Shown here in pieces: positions 1-9,735 of a stretch of DNA of 64,000 nucleotides. How positions within the stretch are numbered: the first letter of the stretch is position 1; every line of letters begins with the position of its first letter. The position numbers and the translations under genes were made by a program. Source of the stretch: Lactiplantibacillus dongliensis (GTDB taxonomy: Bacteria > Bacillota > Bacilli > Lactobacillales > Lactobacillaceae); contig NZ_BJDK01000011.1 in assembly GCF_005405105.1 (NCBI RefSeq), positions 17,945 to 81,944 of the forward strand, read 5' to 3'. Below the pieces are notes generated by a model. It ran no database searches. It was not told the origin of the DNA and was given only the letters and a program-made list of their open reading frames with translations.

Positions 1-4
1 AACT

Positions 5-256
5 ATGACGAAAGAAATTTTTGAAAATATAAAATTGTTAGAAGAAGCAGCTACTGAACTGCTTCAACTGGTTACTACAATCGCCGATGTTAGAGAAGAA
101 TTATCTAGCACCTTACCAAATGGCAAGTTAGTGAAGATTCCAACATTGTTGGTTTCTTTAGAAAGCCAACTCATGTCGATAGCGAATAAACTTGATGATT
201 ACGCCGATTATCTAACTACCGAATCGTTACCAACCAAAAATAATACAAAGGGGTAG
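5..256 (+). CDS. Small hypothetical protein of the integrated element
   Basis: An 83-residue protein I do not recognise. It is rich in Leu, Glu and Thr and reads as mainly helical, with heptad-like spacing in its first 35 residues; there is no signal peptide or membrane segment. The gene starts 4 nt into the window, so its ribosome binding site is not visible. It ends 5 nt before the next small gene, whose Shine-Dalgarno (AAAGGGG, 246-252) lies in its last codons, so the two are translationally linked. Position next to xis/int genes suggests an accessory gene of an integrative element or prophage. Function unknown. Confidence 0.6.
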   Translation: MTKEIFENIKLLEEAATELLQLVTTIADVREELSSTLPNGKLVKIPTLLVSLESQLMSIANKLDDYADYLTTESLPTKNNTKG

Positions 257-261
257 AAAAG

Positions 262-498
262 ATGAAGATAACTTATGTTCCAGTTTCCAACTCACATGCT
301 GAATGGGGAGATAAAAAAGCAATTATAAAGCGATATGAAGGGCTGAACATCTACACCCTAAATCGTTGGTTAACCGAAATGCGGAATAATCGACGATTTA
401 GAAGCGGTGTTATTAACCCCACACACAAATTGGTCTGGATTAATTTCCAGACTTTTGAAGAATTTCTTTACTGGAAGCAGCACCACTATCTAAAGTAG
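262..498 (+). CDS. Excisionase-like small phage/ICE protein (DUF771-type)
   Basis: A 78-residue protein whose C-terminal half (FRSGVINPTHKLVWIN, then FEEFLYWKQ) looks like the small DNA-binding proteins of the DUF771/excisionase type found beside integrases in Gram-positive elements. Such proteins bend att DNA and bias the integrase toward excision; this role is inferred from position and resemblance, not proved. It has many basic and aromatic residues and no membrane segment. It lies 83 bp upstream of the integrase on the same strand, the usual xis-int order. Start: ATG 8 nt after AAAGGGG. Confidence 0.6.
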   Translation: MKITYVPVSNSHAEWGDKKAIIKRYEGLNIYTLNRWLTEMRNNRRFRSGVINPTHKLVWINFQTFEEFLYWKQHHYLK

Positions 499-538
499 CT
501 CATAAAATGGTAAAATTGGAGGTGAGTCAATAAATCCT

Positions 539-580
539 ATTTTATCTTTTCTTTTACAGTGAGCTGAGAAAGGATAAAAT
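539..580 (+). promoter_or_regulatory. Hairpin masking the integrase ribosome binding site
   Basis: Positions 539-551 (ATTTTATCTTTTC) pair with 568-580 (GAAAGGATAAAAT) over 13 bp with one G-U pair. The 3' arm contains the integrase Shine-Dalgarno AAAGGA, two bases before its ATG. Folding would hide the site and limit integrase translation; this is inferred from the sequence alone. Confidence 0.5.
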
Positions 581-581
581 T

Positions 582-1829
582 ATGCATTTTGAAAAAAGAA
601 CACGAAAGAGCGGCACAGTTAATGTTGCCATTGAAAGCTTCACTGATCCATTAACAGGTAAACGGCGGCGAGCGACTGTTGTTTTTGAATCAGGAACGCC
701 ACGTGCAAAAGCTCAAGCACGTCGAGAACTTGATGATAAAATTTCGAGCATCATTGATGACTTAAACAAAACCCAAGATGAAAAGATTCAAAATTATACT
801 TTCGGTGAGTTGCAGGAAGCATGGTTTAAGCAGTGGACTACTACTGTTAAGCCACAGACCGTTCAACGGGAACTGCTAGTCATCAATCGATTATCGAAGC
901 TAATTGCTGATGATATCTTGATTAAAAAGATTACGCCATTGATGGTAAAGCAGTGTCTTGACGATTATCGACAGAAATACCACTCGACTTTTTCAACGAT
1001 GCAGCATATCAAGTCAACTTTCAACAAGATCTTTGATTATGCCGTCTTATATAACATCTTGCCGTTTTCACCTTCACAGGTGGTCAAGCTACGTGCATCA
1101 GTTGATGAAAAGATAGCTAAAAAGGAGCGGTTAAACGATAAATTCTTGAATGCAGCTGAAATTAAAGCATTAATTTCAGAACTCAAAAAGAGACGTAACC
1201 CTTCATATCTTGACTTAGCGTTATTCTTGTTGGGAACGGGTTGTAGAATTGGTGAGGCAGCCGCACTTACGGTTGATAGCATCGATTTTCAAAAGAAAAC
1301 GGTGACCATTGATCGTTCTCTACAGTCACATGACCTAACCGTTGATAATTACTACCTAGATACCACGAAGACACCTGCTGGTGAACGAGTTGAAGAACTA
1401 CCCGACTTTGTTATAGAGGCTTTAAAACGGAGCATAGAGCGCAATAAGATGGTCGACCAGTTGCACAGTGAGTGTCCTAGCGACGCCTTTCATTTCTCTA
1501 AAGTAATTTTCAGGACTGAATATGGGTCACCAATCACGTCACATAGTTTTCGAGAACTATTGAGTAGAATCAGCAGTTACTTGCGAAAGAATTGTGAAGC
1601 TGTTTACGGATTCAAGTGGACAAAGAACGTTGTCCCTCACAGTTTCCGGCATATTCATGTTTCCATTCTTAGAAGTGACTCGTCCATTTCTCTGAAAGAA
1701 GTTCAAGAACGTGTAGGCCATGTGGAAGAAGAAACTACTGACGGCTATACACACCGTTTTTCACATTCACAAGCCAAGTCAGTGAAGGCAGTCGATGCTT
1801 TTGCTGATAAGATAGGTATCACCAACTAA
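582..1829 (+). CDS. int: Tyrosine-recombinase integrase of an integrative element
   Basis: A 415-residue site-specific recombinase of the phage/ICE integrase family. Layout: an N-terminal arm-binding AP2-like region (about residues 1-60, with the TDPLTGKRRR signature), a SAM-like core-binding domain (about 70-170), and a catalytic domain (about 190-400). The catalytic set is complete: Arg222 in GTGCRIGE, Lys263, His353 and Arg356 in HSFRH, His380 in VGH and nucleophile Tyr389 in DGYTH. It should integrate and excise the element whose end lies here; the rest lies upstream of the window. ATG start is 7 nt after AAAGGA, within a hairpin (539-580). It ends about 110 bp before rbgA, so the attachment site is probably nearby. 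Confidence 0.92.
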   Translation: MHFEKRTRKSGTVNVAIESFTDPLTGKRRRATVVFESGTPRAKAQARRELDDKISSIIDDLNKTQDEKIQNYTFGELQEAWFKQWTTTVKPQTVQRELLVINRLSKLIADDILIKKITPLMVKQCLDDYRQKYHSTFSTMQHIKSTFNKIFDYAVLYNILPFSPSQVVKLRASVDEKIAKKERLNDKFLNAAEIKALISELKKRRNPSYLDLALFLLGTGCRIGEAAALTVDSIDFQKKTVTIDRSLQSHDLTVDNYYLDTTKTPAGERVEELPDFVIEALKRSIERNKMVDQLHSECPSDAFHFSKVIFRTEYGSPITSHSFRELLSRISSYLRKNCEAVYGFKWTKNVVPHSFRHIHVSILRSDSSISLKEVQERVGHVEEETTDGYTHRFSHSQAKSVKAVDAFADKIGITN

Positions 1830-1833
1830 CTTT

Positions 1834-1880
1834 AGGTGCCCGAAACCGCCGGGACATATGACCACTTTTGGGCACCTTTT
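1834..1880 (+). terminator. Terminator after the integrase
   Basis: AGGTGCCC (1834-1841) pairs with GGGCACCT (1870-1877), followed by a short T run. The stem starts a few bases after the integrase stop and would end the element's transcript before rbgA. Confidence 0.7.
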
Positions 1881-1893
1881 TGAAGATTACGAT

Positions 1894-1918
1894 TATCAAC
1901 GTGCTAAAAACGTTGATA
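1894..1918. repeat. 8-bp inverted repeat between int and rbgA (att-site candidate)
   Basis: TATCAACG (1894-1901) and CGTTGATA (1911-1918) form a perfect inverted repeat with a 9-nt spacer, just upstream of the rbgA Shine-Dalgarno. Paired core sites of this form are typical for tyrosine recombinases, so this may be part of the attachment site. It could equally be a leader hairpin of rbgA. Confidence 0.35.
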
Positions 1919-1937
1919 TATCAAAGGAGAGAACACT

Positions 1938-2792
1938 ATGAGTACAATTCAATGGTATCCTGGGCATATGGCCAAGGCCATTCATCAGATTCAAGATAAT
2001 TTACATTTAGTCGACATCGTTTTCGAACTTGTCGATGCGCGGATTCCAGAAGCCTCACGGAATCCTGATATTGAAAAAGTGATCCAACAAAAGCCCCATT
2101 TACTCATTATGACCAAAAAAGATTTAGCCGATCCTCAAAAGACGGCGGACTGGGTTGCACATTACGAAGCCCAAGGACAAACAGCTATTGCGGTCGATTC
2201 ACGTAACCGGACAACGGCTAAGCAGATTACCCAAGCCGCAACTGAGATGTTAGCGGATAAGCTGGCTAAGATTGCGGCCCGTGGGATTACCAATCGACCG
2301 ATTCGAGCGGTCTGCGTCGGAATTCCCAATGTTGGCAAATCGACGTTGTTAAACCATATTGTCAACAAGAAGATTGCTAAAGTCGGTGATCGACCAGGGG
2401 TGACGAAAGGCCAACAATGGCTTAAAGCGTCTAATAAACTGGAATTGCTAGATACCCCTGGGATTCTTTGGCCAAAATTTGAAGACCAAGTCGTTGGGAC
2501 GAAACTAGCCGTAACGGGCGCAATTAAGGAAAACATCTATCCGAACGATGATGTGGCGTTATTTGCATTGAACTTCTTTAAACAAGTCTATCCCCAACGC
2601 TTAATCGAACGCTACCACGTGACCGATGATCAGTTGGCGTTAGAAAATCCAGAGCTACTCATTGCAATGACCAAAAATATGGGGATGCGCGATGATTGGC
2701 AACGGTTCTGTGTGGCCTTCTTACTCGATATCCGCAAAGGTCGGTTGGGTCGGTTTACCTTGGATTTAACAGGAGCGCAGCCGGATGCCTGA
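1938..2792 (+). CDS. rbgA: Ribosome biogenesis GTPase RbgA (YlqF)
   Basis: A 284-residue GTPase with circularly permuted motifs: G4 (TKKD, 59-62) comes before G1 (GIPNVGKST, 128-136) and G3 (DTPG, 172-175), the hallmark of the YlqF/YawG family. The family helps late 50S subunit assembly, promoting entry of late proteins such as L16, with the ribosome acting as GTPase activator. Length is normal. SD AAAGGAGAG precedes ATG by 7-8 nt. Its last 8 nt overlap the start of rnhB, as is common in lactobacilli. With the element inserted upstream, the native promoter may be displaced; I see no strong promoter between int and rbgA. Confidence 0.95.
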   Translation: MSTIQWYPGHMAKAIHQIQDNLHLVDIVFELVDARIPEASRNPDIEKVIQQKPHLLIMTKKDLADPQKTADWVAHYEAQGQTAIAVDSRNRTTAKQITQAATEMLADKLAKIAARGITNRPIRAVCVGIPNVGKSTLLNHIVNKKIAKVGDRPGVTKGQQWLKASNKLELLDTPGILWPKFEDQVVGTKLAVTGAIKENIYPNDDVALFALNFFKQVYPQRLIERYHVTDDQLALENPELLIAMTKNMGMRDDWQRFCVAFLLDIRKGRLGRFTLDLTGAQPDA

Positions 2793-3546
2793 GTATACAA
2801 TTGCCGAAGTGAAAGGCCTATTGGCGGCTCAGCCCACGCCTGAATTCTTACAAGCTGTTCAAGCAGATACCCGCAAAGGGGTGCAACTGGCTTACCGGCA
2901 TTATTTACGGCAAGCTGAAAAGCAAGCAGCATTAGTGGCACGGTTTAATCAGCATATGCAATTTGAACGGCGCTTTTGGAGTCAAGGCGGGCAATACGTG
3001 GCCGGTATCGATGAAGTTGGTCGCGGGCCATTAGCTGGCCCCGTCGTTACGGCGGCGGTAGTCTTGTCACCAGATTTTGATTTAGTCGAAGTCAATGACT
3101 CTAAGCAATTAACGGCTAAGAAGCGTTTGGAATTAATGCCTAAGATTTTAGAGCAAGCCATTTCGGTAGGCTTAGGGGTTGCCAGTGCGCCGGTGATTGA
3201 TCAACTTAATATTTATGAAGCAACGCGGGTGGCGATGAAACAAGCCGTCGAGAATTTAACGGTGCAACCAACGCGTTTGTTAGTTGATGCGATGCAGATT
3301 CCAGTGCCCATCAAACAAACCCGTTTGATTAAAGGTGATGCCAAGAGTGCCAGTATCTCAGCGGCTAGTATTGTGGCCAAAGTGGCACGGGACCACCTGA
3401 TGGAAATGTATGATCAAGTCTATCCTGGCTATGACTTCGCTGACAATATGGGTTATGGGACGGCCAAACATTTAGCTGGCTTGAAGCAATTTGGGATCAC
3501 CCCAATTCACCGCCATTCATTTTCGCCAGTGCGTGACGCGGAATAA
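2785..3546 (+). CDS. rnhB: Ribonuclease HII
   Basis: A 253-residue RNase HII, which cuts the RNA strand of RNA-DNA hybrids and starts removal of misincorporated ribonucleotides. The catalytic signature [12 protein letters not shown] is at about 74-85 (Asp76, Glu77); a further acidic residue is Asp168 (LVDAM), followed by the [16 protein letters not shown] block (about 188-203). An N-terminal extension of about 70 residues before the catalytic core is usual for Firmicutes RnhB. It overlaps rbgA by 8 nt, implying translational coupling. dprA follows after 40 bp. Confidence 0.95.
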   Translation: MPEYTIAEVKGLLAAQPTPEFLQAVQADTRKGVQLAYRHYLRQAEKQAALVARFNQHMQFERRFWSQGGQYVAGIDEVGRGPLAGPVVTAAVVLSPDFDLVEVNDSKQLTAKKRLELMPKILEQAISVGLGVASAPVIDQLNIYEATRVAMKQAVENLTVQPTRLLVDAMQIPVPIKQTRLIKGDAKSASISAASIVAKVARDHLMEMYDQVYPGYDFADNMGYGTAKHLAGLKQFGITPIHRHSFSPVRDAE

Positions 3547-3586
3547 CTGACCAATTACGGAGTTGTCACTGAAGAGGTGACCAACG

Positions 3587-4453
3587 ATGCAATTACGCAG
3601 TTTATTGATTCGTCTGCACTTAGCTGAAGGAATCGGCTATGCGGGCACGACTAAAGTTTTACGGCAATGTATCCGGCACAAGACGGTTGTCACCACGGTG
3701 ACTGAAATCTTAGCTTGGGCGCAGTTACCTGGACCCGCGGCGGCTAAGCTGGCGGCGGACTGGGATAGTCCCCGGTTCCAACAAGCCATCCAGCAACATC
3801 AAGCGATTGATATTTTAACCATCCTAGATGCGGACTATCCAATCACGTTAATGGAAAGCTACCAACCACCCTTAGTCTTATTCTTAAAGGGTAATCGTAA
3901 GTTGTTGCAGCAGCCACAGTTAGCAGTCGTCGGCGCGCGGCAAGCGACGCCCTATGCCCGTCGGTGTTTAAGTCAGCTACTGACGCCCTTAGCCGAACAA
4001 CCGTTAGCCATTACTAGCGGGTTAGCGGCGGGGGTCGATGGCGCGGCCCATCAGCTAGCCTTACAATTAGGACTACCGGCGATTGCGGTGATCGGTACGG
4101 GGTTGGATGTGAGTTATCCGCGGGTCAATACGGACTTACAAGCACGAGTTAGTCAGTTAGGTTTGTTAATTAGTGAATATCCACTTGGTAGTCGCCCGGC
4201 GCGGCACCATTTCCCGATGCGCAACCGAATTATCGCTGGCTTGTGCCACACGTTATTAGTCGTCGAAGCCCGTGAACACTCGGGAAGTCTGATTACAGCT
4301 AATCTCGCTCTACAGAACAATCGCAATGTCTTAGCCGTCCCCGGCGCCATCGATGCCGCCTTGTCAGTTGGGTGCAACCAATTGATCGCTGCAGGGGCCA
4401 AACCGGTCTTAAATTACCGACATATAATAGAAGAGTTTTCACCAATCATTTGA
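3587..4453 (+). CDS. dprA: DNA processing protein DprA
   Basis: A 288-residue DprA/Smf protein. It binds incoming single-stranded DNA and loads RecA during natural transformation; in many non-transformed lactobacilli the gene is kept. The Rossmann-like DNA-binding domain is clear: VGARQATPYAR (about 109), SGLAAGVDGAAH (about 143), the GTGLDVSYP turn, HFPMRNRIIAGL and HSGSLITA. An N-terminal SAM-like region precedes it; there is no C-terminal winged-helix domain, consistent with the short length. It sits between rnhB and topA, the conserved Firmicutes order. SD GAGGTGA precedes ATG. A strong promoter for topA begins at its stop codon. Confidence 0.94.
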   Translation: MQLRSLLIRLHLAEGIGYAGTTKVLRQCIRHKTVVTTVTEILAWAQLPGPAAAKLAADWDSPRFQQAIQQHQAIDILTILDADYPITLMESYQPPLVLFLKGNRKLLQQPQLAVVGARQATPYARRCLSQLLTPLAEQPLAITSGLAAGVDGAAHQLALQLGLPAIAVIGTGLDVSYPRVNTDLQARVSQLGLLISEYPLGSRPARHHFPMRNRIIAGLCHTLLVVEAREHSGSLITANLALQNNRNVLAVPGAIDAALSVGCNQLIAAGAKPVLNYRHIIEEFSPII

Positions 4454-4478
4454 CAAGCGTTTACTTTTGAAATATGAT
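4450..4478 (+). promoter_or_regulatory. Sigma-A promoter of topA
   Basis: TTGACA (4450-4455), a 17-bp spacer and TATGAT (4473-4478), ending 64 bp before the topA start. The -35 box overlaps the dprA stop codon, so topA has its own promoter as well as read-through. Confidence 0.8.
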
Positions 4479-4542
4479 TACATGGATTTGCAAAAGCAAT
4501 GTACCAGAATAATCATGATCAAAAGCGTAAGGAGCTGATCAA

Positions 4543-6708
4543 GTGGCTGCTAGTACAACGAAACCGAAGCAAGCGGCAGGAAAAAACGCCGGCGCCAAGA
4601 AGCGTCCGGCTAAAAAGACCGCTACTAAGCGGCGGACCCGGGCAACCGGTAAAAAATTGGTGATTGTTGAATCGCCATCCAAAGCAAAAACGATTGAAAA
4701 ATATTTAGGCCGATCCTATAAGGTCGTGGCCAGTTTAGGCCATATCCGCGACTTACCTAAAAGTAAGATGGGCGTGGATGTTGAAAATAATTATGAACCC
4801 CATTATATTTCGATTCGGGGGAAAGGTGATGTGATTAAAGGCTTACGGAAAGAGGCTAAAAAAGCCAAAGCCGTTTACCTCGCATCTGACCCGGACCGTG
4901 AAGGGGAAGCCATTGCGTGGCATTTATCTTATCTACTCGGATTAGACCCGAAAGATAAGAATCGCGTGGTCTTTAACGAAATTACCAAAGATACGGTTAA
5001 GAATGCCTTTAAAGAACCGCGTTCGATTGATATGGACTTAGTTGATGCCCAACAAGCACGGCGGATTTTAGACCGCTTAGTTGGGTATTCGATTAGTCCA
5101 TTATTGTGGAAGAAAGTCAAAAAAGGCTTATCCGCTGGTCGGGTGCAATCCATTGCGTTGGATTTGATTATCAAACGTGAAAATGAAATCAAAGCCTTTG
5201 TGCCTAAAGAATATTGGACGATCGAAAGTGAATTCAAAAAAGGTCGTTCTAAGTTTATGGCGAGCTTCTATGGCGTCCGTGGCAAAAAGCATGCCTTAGA
5301 CAATAATGAAGCCGTTCAAAAAGTCTTAGCGCAGTTGGACCGCAACGGCAAGTTTGACGTCACGAAAGTAGTTAAAAAGGAACGTAAACGGTTCCCAGCC
5401 CCGCCATTTACCACGTCAACGATGCAACAAGATGCCAACCGGAAGTTAAACTTTCGGACACGCAAGACGATGATGGCGGCGCAACAACTGTACGAAGGGA
5501 TTAACGTTGGTGGAAAAGAAGGCAGTGTAGGGTTAATTACCTATATGCGGACCGACTCCACTCGGATCTCGTCGATTGCTAAGCATGAAGCCTCTAAGTT
5601 CTTGCATGAAGAATACGGTGGCGAGTATGCGGCAACAAAGCCAGTTAAAGGTAAGTTGCCAGAAGGCGCGCAGGATGCCCATGAAGCTATCCGGCCGTCA
5701 TCAGTCTTCCGGACGCCGGCTAGCATCAAAGAATACTTGTCAAAAGACCAGTTCCGGTTATACCAATTGATTTGGTCGCGCTTTGTGGCTAGTCAGATGA
5801 CGCCGGAAGTCTTAGATACAATGGCAGTGACGATTGATCAAAACGACGTTCAATTCCGGGCAAATGGGTCAAAGACCAAGTTTGCTGGGTTTACGAAGAT
5901 CTATGATAAGACGGAAAAGAATAATGTCTTACCGGATCTGAGTGAAGGCGATGCCTTGGCGTTGAGTAAGACTGATCCACAGCAACATTTTACCCAGCCA
6001 CCGGCCCGTTATTCGGAAGCCAACTTAATCAAGGCGTTGGAAGAAAACGGTGTTGGTCGGCCCTCAACCTACGCCCCCACCTTGGATACGATTCAACGGC
6101 GCTACTACGTAAAATTAGAAGCACGTCGCTTTGTGCCAACTGAGTTAGGCGAGATTGTCAATGATATTATTCAGGAATATTTCCCGGATGTCGTCAACGT
6201 TGGGTTTACGGCAACGTTAGAAGAACAGCTGGATGCGACAGAAGAAGGCCAAGAAGATTGGGTCAAAGTTGTCGATACGTTCTACCAGCCCTTCTCTAAG
6301 GAAGTCGAAAAAGCTGAAGCCGGGATGGAAAAGATTCAGATCAAAGATGAATTAGCCGGCTTTAACTGTGATATTTGTGGCGCCCCGATGGTCATTAAGA
6401 TGGGCCGTTATGGTAAGTTCTATGCCTGCTCGCGTTTCCCAGATTGCCGCAATACCAAGCCAATCGTTAAAGAAATTGGCGTGGTTTGTCCGCAATGTAA
6501 GAAGGGGCAAGTTATTGAACGGAAATCGAAGAAGAACCGGGTATTTTATGGTTGTTCACGTTTCCCAGATTGTGACTTTGTCTCCTGGGATCAACCGATT
6601 GGCCGAGATTGTCCCAAAGATGGGCACTTCTTGGTTGAGAAGAAGGTCAAGGGCGGTAAGCAGGTCCTCTGTCCAAATGGAGATTATAAAGAAGACGTTC
6701 AAAAATAA
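4543..6708 (+). CDS. topA: DNA topoisomerase I
   Basis: A 721-residue type IA topoisomerase that relaxes negative supercoils. A Lys/Ala-rich tail of about 30 residues precedes the TOPRIM domain ([19 protein letters not shown]; acidic DPDREGEA motif near 122). The active-site tyrosine lies in [12 protein letters not shown] (about 330). Three C-terminal zinc-ribbon units are visible: CDIC...CSRFPDC, CPQC...CSRFPDC and a degenerate CPKDG...CPNG. Start is GTG after AAGGAG with 9-nt spacing. It has its own promoter (4450-4478) and a clear terminator. The basic N-terminal extension is longer than in many homologues but is in frame with the best SD. Confidence 0.95.
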   Translation: MAASTTKPKQAAGKNAGAKKRPAKKTATKRRTRATGKKLVIVESPSKAKTIEKYLGRSYKVVASLGHIRDLPKSKMGVDVENNYEPHYISIRGKGDVIKGLRKEAKKAKAVYLASDPDREGEAIAWHLSYLLGLDPKDKNRVVFNEITKDTVKNAFKEPRSIDMDLVDAQQARRILDRLVGYSISPLLWKKVKKGLSAGRVQSIALDLIIKRENEIKAFVPKEYWTIESEFKKGRSKFMASFYGVRGKKHALDNNEAVQKVLAQLDRNGKFDVTKVVKKERKRFPAPPFTTSTMQQDANRKLNFRTRKTMMAAQQLYEGINVGGKEGSVGLITYMRTDSTRISSIAKHEASKFLHEEYGGEYAATKPVKGKLPEGAQDAHEAIRPSSVFRTPASIKEYLSKDQFRLYQLIWSRFVASQMTPEVLDTMAVTIDQNDVQFRANGSKTKFAGFTKIYDKTEKNNVLPDLSEGDALALSKTDPQQHFTQPPARYSEANLIKALEENGVGRPSTYAPTLDTIQRRYYVKLEARRFVPTELGEIVNDIIQEYFPDVVNVGFTATLEEQLDATEEGQEDWVKVVDTFYQPFSKEVEKAEAGMEKIQIKDELAGFNCDICGAPMVIKMGRYGKFYACSRFPDCRNTKPIVKEIGVVCPQCKKGQVIERKSKKNRVFYGCSRFPDCDFVSWDQPIGRDCPKDGHFLVEKKVKGGKQVLCPNGDYKEDVQK

Positions 6709-6716
6709 AGCAAAGC

Positions 6717-6748
6717 AGTCCGCTAACGATGGTTGGCGGGCTTTTTTT
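6717..6748 (+). terminator. topA terminator
   Basis: AGTCCGCTAAC pairs with GTTGGCGGGCT through G-U pairs around a 4-nt loop, then seven T residues. Confidence 0.8.
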
Positions 6749-6770
6749 AGGAATTAGCTCAAGTTTGGAT

Positions 6771-6799
6771 TTGTGTAATCGCTTTATATCCGGTATGAT
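6771..6799 (+). promoter_or_regulatory. Promoter of trmFO
   Basis: TTGTGT (6771-6776), 17-bp spacer, TATGAT (6794-6799), about 50 bp before the trmFO start and downstream of the topA terminator. Confidence 0.6.
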
Positions 6800-6849
6800 G
6801 GCCACAGTGCTATCAAGGGTACGTTTAATTAGAAAAGAGGAATTTAACT

Positions 6850-8184
6850 ATGGCATCAATACCAACAGTTAACGTGATTGGCGCCGGCTTAGCCGGTTCA
6901 GAAGCGGCATGGCAGATTGCAACTATGGGCGTCAATGTCCGCCTTTATGAAATGCGGCCGACTAAAATGACGCCGGCGCATCATACGGAACGGTTTGCGG
7001 AACTCGTTTGTACGAACTCGTTACGCGCGAACCAACTAAGTAACGCGGCCGGCTTGTTAAAAGCCGAAATGCGCCAACTAAATTCCGTCGTCATTCAATC
7101 GGCGGAAGCGCACGCGGTACCAGCCGGGGGCGCATTAGCCGTCGACCGGGACACTTTCTCCCAAGAAATTACCGATCGCTTGACGAGCTTACCAAATGTG
7201 GAAGTGATCAATCAAGAAATGACGACCCTCCCTGAGGGGCTCACCGTAGTTGCAACCGGGCCACTGACGGCGGCGTCCATGGCGCAGTCGATTCAAGCGT
7301 TTAACGATGAAGACGACTTGCATTTCTTTGATGCGGCCGCGCCTATCTTGACTAAAGACTCGATTGATTTAGATAAAGTTTACTTAAAATCACGCTATGA
7401 CCGTGGTGAGGCAGCTTACTTGAATTGCCCGATGACCGAAGCTGAATTCGACGTCTTTTATGAGGCGTTGATTCATGCCGAAATGGCTGAAGCCCATGAT
7501 TTCGAAAATTCTGAAGTCTTTGAAGGCTGTATGCCGATTGAAGTAATGGCACAACGCGGCCGGCAGACGATGTTATTTGGTCCGTTGAAGCCAGTTGGTC
7601 TCGAAGATCCTAAGACAGGCCGCCAGCCGTTTGCCGTGGTGCAATTACGGCAAGATGATGCTTCTGGTGACTTATATAATATCGTAGGGTTCCAGACGCA
7701 CCTTAAGTGGGGTGAACAAAAGCGCGTCTTTAGCCTGATTCCTGGGCTAGAACACGTGGAATTTGTCCGGTATGGCGTGATGCATCGTAATACCTTTATG
7801 AAGTCACCAAAACTACTCTTACCGACCTACCAGACGCAACAACGGCCAGACCTGTTCTTTGCTGGTCAGATGACCGGTGTTGAAGGTTACATCGAAAGTG
7901 CGGCGAGTGGGATTGTGGCGGGGACGAATGCGGCCCGGTTAGCGCTTGGACTAGACCCAGTTGTCTTTCCAAAAGACACGATGATGGGAGCGATGGCCCA
8001 TTACATTACGCATACCAATGCCAATCATTTCCAACCGATGAATGCTAACTTCGGTATCGTGCCGAAACTTAAGCAGCGGATTCGCGATAAGCGGGAACGA
8101 AACACGGCTTTATCGGAACGAGCCCTAGCTGAACTCGCAGATTTTAAAGCCACAACGTTAAATTTGACTAAAGTTGACCAATAA
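6850..8184 (+). CDS. trmFO: tRNA (uracil-5-)-methyltransferase TrmFO
   Basis: A 444-residue folate- and FAD-dependent methyltransferase (formerly Gid) that makes m5U54 in the T loop of tRNA. The FAD-binding [10 protein letters not shown] motif is at about 11-20, followed by the family blocks [17 protein letters not shown] and, near the C-terminal third, [19 protein letters not shown]. Length is normal for Firmicutes. SD AGAGG precedes ATG. It is followed by a terminator-like hairpin that also overlaps the xerC ribosome binding site, so coupling to xerC depends on read-through. Confidence 0.95.
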   Translation: MASIPTVNVIGAGLAGSEAAWQIATMGVNVRLYEMRPTKMTPAHHTERFAELVCTNSLRANQLSNAAGLLKAEMRQLNSVVIQSAEAHAVPAGGALAVDRDTFSQEITDRLTSLPNVEVINQEMTTLPEGLTVVATGPLTAASMAQSIQAFNDEDDLHFFDAAAPILTKDSIDLDKVYLKSRYDRGEAAYLNCPMTEAEFDVFYEALIHAEMAEAHDFENSEVFEGCMPIEVMAQRGRQTMLFGPLKPVGLEDPKTGRQPFAVVQLRQDDASGDLYNIVGFQTHLKWGEQKRVFSLIPGLEHVEFVRYGVMHRNTFMKSPKLLLPTYQTQQRPDLFFAGQMTGVEGYIESAASGIVAGTNAARLALGLDPVVFPKDTMMGAMAHYITHTNANHFQPMNANFGIVPKLKQRIRDKRERNTALSERALAELADFKATTLNLTKVDQ

Positions 8185-8206
8185 TCAAGGCGCTTAATTG
8201 TGTTTT

Positions 8207-8247
8207 CCTCCAGACTTTGCTAAAGTAGCAACGTATGGAGGTTTTTT
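8207..8247 (+). terminator. Terminator-like hairpin overlapping the xerC Shine-Dalgarno
   Basis: CCTCCA (8207-8212) pairs with TGGAGG (8236-8241); inside it TTGCTA (8217-8222) pairs with TAGCAA (8226-8231) around AAG. Six T residues follow. The 3' arm TGGAGG is also the xerC SD, 8 nt before its ATG, so one structure could stop transcription and mask translation. Confidence 0.65.
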
Positions 8248-8249
8248 GA

Positions 8250-9167
8250 ATGGAAGCACAATACTTGGACCTATTTTTAAAATATATTCGGGTGGAACGG
8301 CAGTATTCGGAAGAAACTGCCCAAGCCTACCGTGAAGACATCCAAGCGTTTACGGATTTCTTAACGGAGAATGGCGGCGCTAAGGCCTATGCGGACGTTG
8401 ATCATTTAGATGTGAACGTTTACTTAAGTGCCTTATATGACCGGCATTTGACACGGAACTCCATTGCGCGGAAAGTCTCCAGCTTGCGGTCGTTTTATAA
8501 CTTTTTAGTCAAAAACGACTTGGCCAAGTTAAACCCGTTCGTCTACGTGCAACTAAAGAAGCATGCCGCGCGCTTACCGCGATTTTTCTATCAAAAAGAA
8601 TTGGACATCTTGTTCAAGACTGTTTATGCCGATGACTCACTGATGAGTACGCGGAATGTGGCGTTGCTAGAAGTCTTATATGGGACTGGGATTCGTCTCA
8701 GTGAATGTGTAGACTTACAACTTAGCGACGTCGACTTCGACCTCAAGATGATGCTGATTCGTGGGAAGGGCGATAAAGAGCGGTATGTGCCCTTTGGCCG
8801 CTATGCCGCCCATGCGCTGCGACAGTATTATGAGAGTTGCCGGACGCCGGTAATGGCTAACTATCATCAGACCCACCAGACCGTGTTCATTAATCGGCAT
8901 GGTGGTGCGATTACCGGTGGTGGGATTGAATACGTGCTCAATCAGATTGTTAAAAAGAGCAGTCTGACGGCAGATATCCATCCCCATATGCTCCGGCATA
9001 CGTTTGCCACGCAGATGTTGAATAACGGGGCTGACTTGCGGACGGTCCAAGAATTATTGGGCCATACCAGTTTGTCGACCACGCAGATCTATGCGCATGT
9101 CACTAAGGAACACCTCCAACAAGATTACCGCAACTTTTTCCCCCGTGCGACGCGGGAAAATAATTAA
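8250..9167 (+). CDS. xerC: Tyrosine recombinase XerC (CodV-type)
   Basis: A 305-residue chromosomal XerC recombinase that, with a partner, resolves chromosome dimers at dif. N-terminal SAM-like domain (about 1-95) and catalytic domain with complete residues: Arg149 (GTGIRLSE), Lys173, His246 and Arg249 (HPHMLRH), His272 (LGH) and Tyr281 (IYAHV). Neighbouring hslV and hslU match the codV-clpQ-clpY operon of Bacillus subtilis, which supports XerC rather than a phage integrase. codY, which ends that operon in Bacillus, is absent here. The SD TGGAGG is the 3' arm of a hairpin with a T tract. Confidence 0.92.
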   Translation: MEAQYLDLFLKYIRVERQYSEETAQAYREDIQAFTDFLTENGGAKAYADVDHLDVNVYLSALYDRHLTRNSIARKVSSLRSFYNFLVKNDLAKLNPFVYVQLKKHAARLPRFFYQKELDILFKTVYADDSLMSTRNVALLEVLYGTGIRLSECVDLQLSDVDFDLKMMLIRGKGDKERYVPFGRYAAHALRQYYESCRTPVMANYHQTHQTVFINRHGGAITGGGIEYVLNQIVKKSSLTADIHPHMLRHTFATQMLNNGADLRTVQELLGHTSLSTTQIYAHVTKEHLQQDYRNFFPRATRENN

Positions 9168-9178
9168 AGGAGCTTATT

Positions 9179-9721
9179 ATGCCAGTAAAATTTGAAGCAA
9201 CAACTATTTGTGCCGTTCGCCAAAATGGTCATAATGCCATGGCTGGCGACGGTCAAGTTACCATGGGCGAAAAGGTCGTTATGAAAGGCACCGCCCACAA
9301 GGTTCGGCGTATCTATAATGATCAAGTCGTCGTCGGCTTTGCCGGCAGTGTCGCCGATGCGTTCAACTTGGAAGATCGTTTTGAAAAGAAACTCAATGAA
9401 TATTCCGGTAACTTACAACGGGCCGCGGTGGAACTCGCCCAAGAATGGCGTAGCGACCAAGCCTTGCAAAAGCTGGAAGCGTTATTGATCGTGATGGATA
9501 AAGATGAAATGCTACTGGTTTCTGGGAGTGGTGAAGTGATCACGCCAGATAATGACGTGTTAGCCATCGGTTCTGGCGGCAACTTTGCTTTAGCGGCTGC
9601 GCGGGCGATGCAGGAACATGCCAAAGATATGAATGCGCGTGAGATTGCGGAAGCTGCAATCAATATTGCGGGAGACATTGATATCTTCACGAACCATAAC
9701 GTTATTTCAGAAGCTTTATAA
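9179..9721 (+). CDS. hslV: ATP-dependent protease subunit HslV (ClpQ)
   Basis: A 180-residue proteasome-like peptidase. It forms two hexameric rings that degrade proteins unfolded by HslU. The start region reads [15 protein letters not shown], then [11 protein letters not shown]; the Thr after the short propeptide (ATTI) should be the N-terminal nucleophile. That is a threonine enzyme, unlike Bacillus ClpQ, which is reported to use serine. The [13 protein letters not shown] block near residue 125 is also typical. It lies 11 bp after xerC and 14 bp before hslU, one operon; SD AAAGGAG precedes ATG. Confidence 0.94.
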   Translation: MPVKFEATTICAVRQNGHNAMAGDGQVTMGEKVVMKGTAHKVRRIYNDQVVVGFAGSVADAFNLEDRFEKKLNEYSGNLQRAAVELAQEWRSDQALQKLEALLIVMDKDEMLLVSGSGEVITPDNDVLAIGSGGNFALAAARAMQEHAKDMNAREIAEAAINIAGDIDIFTNHNVISEAL

Positions 9722-9735
9722 AAAGGAGCAATCTA

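Noticed and set aside
8250..9167. Second mobile-element integrase
   Set aside because: Position in front of hslV-hslU and lack of an arm-binding domain identify chromosomal XerC.
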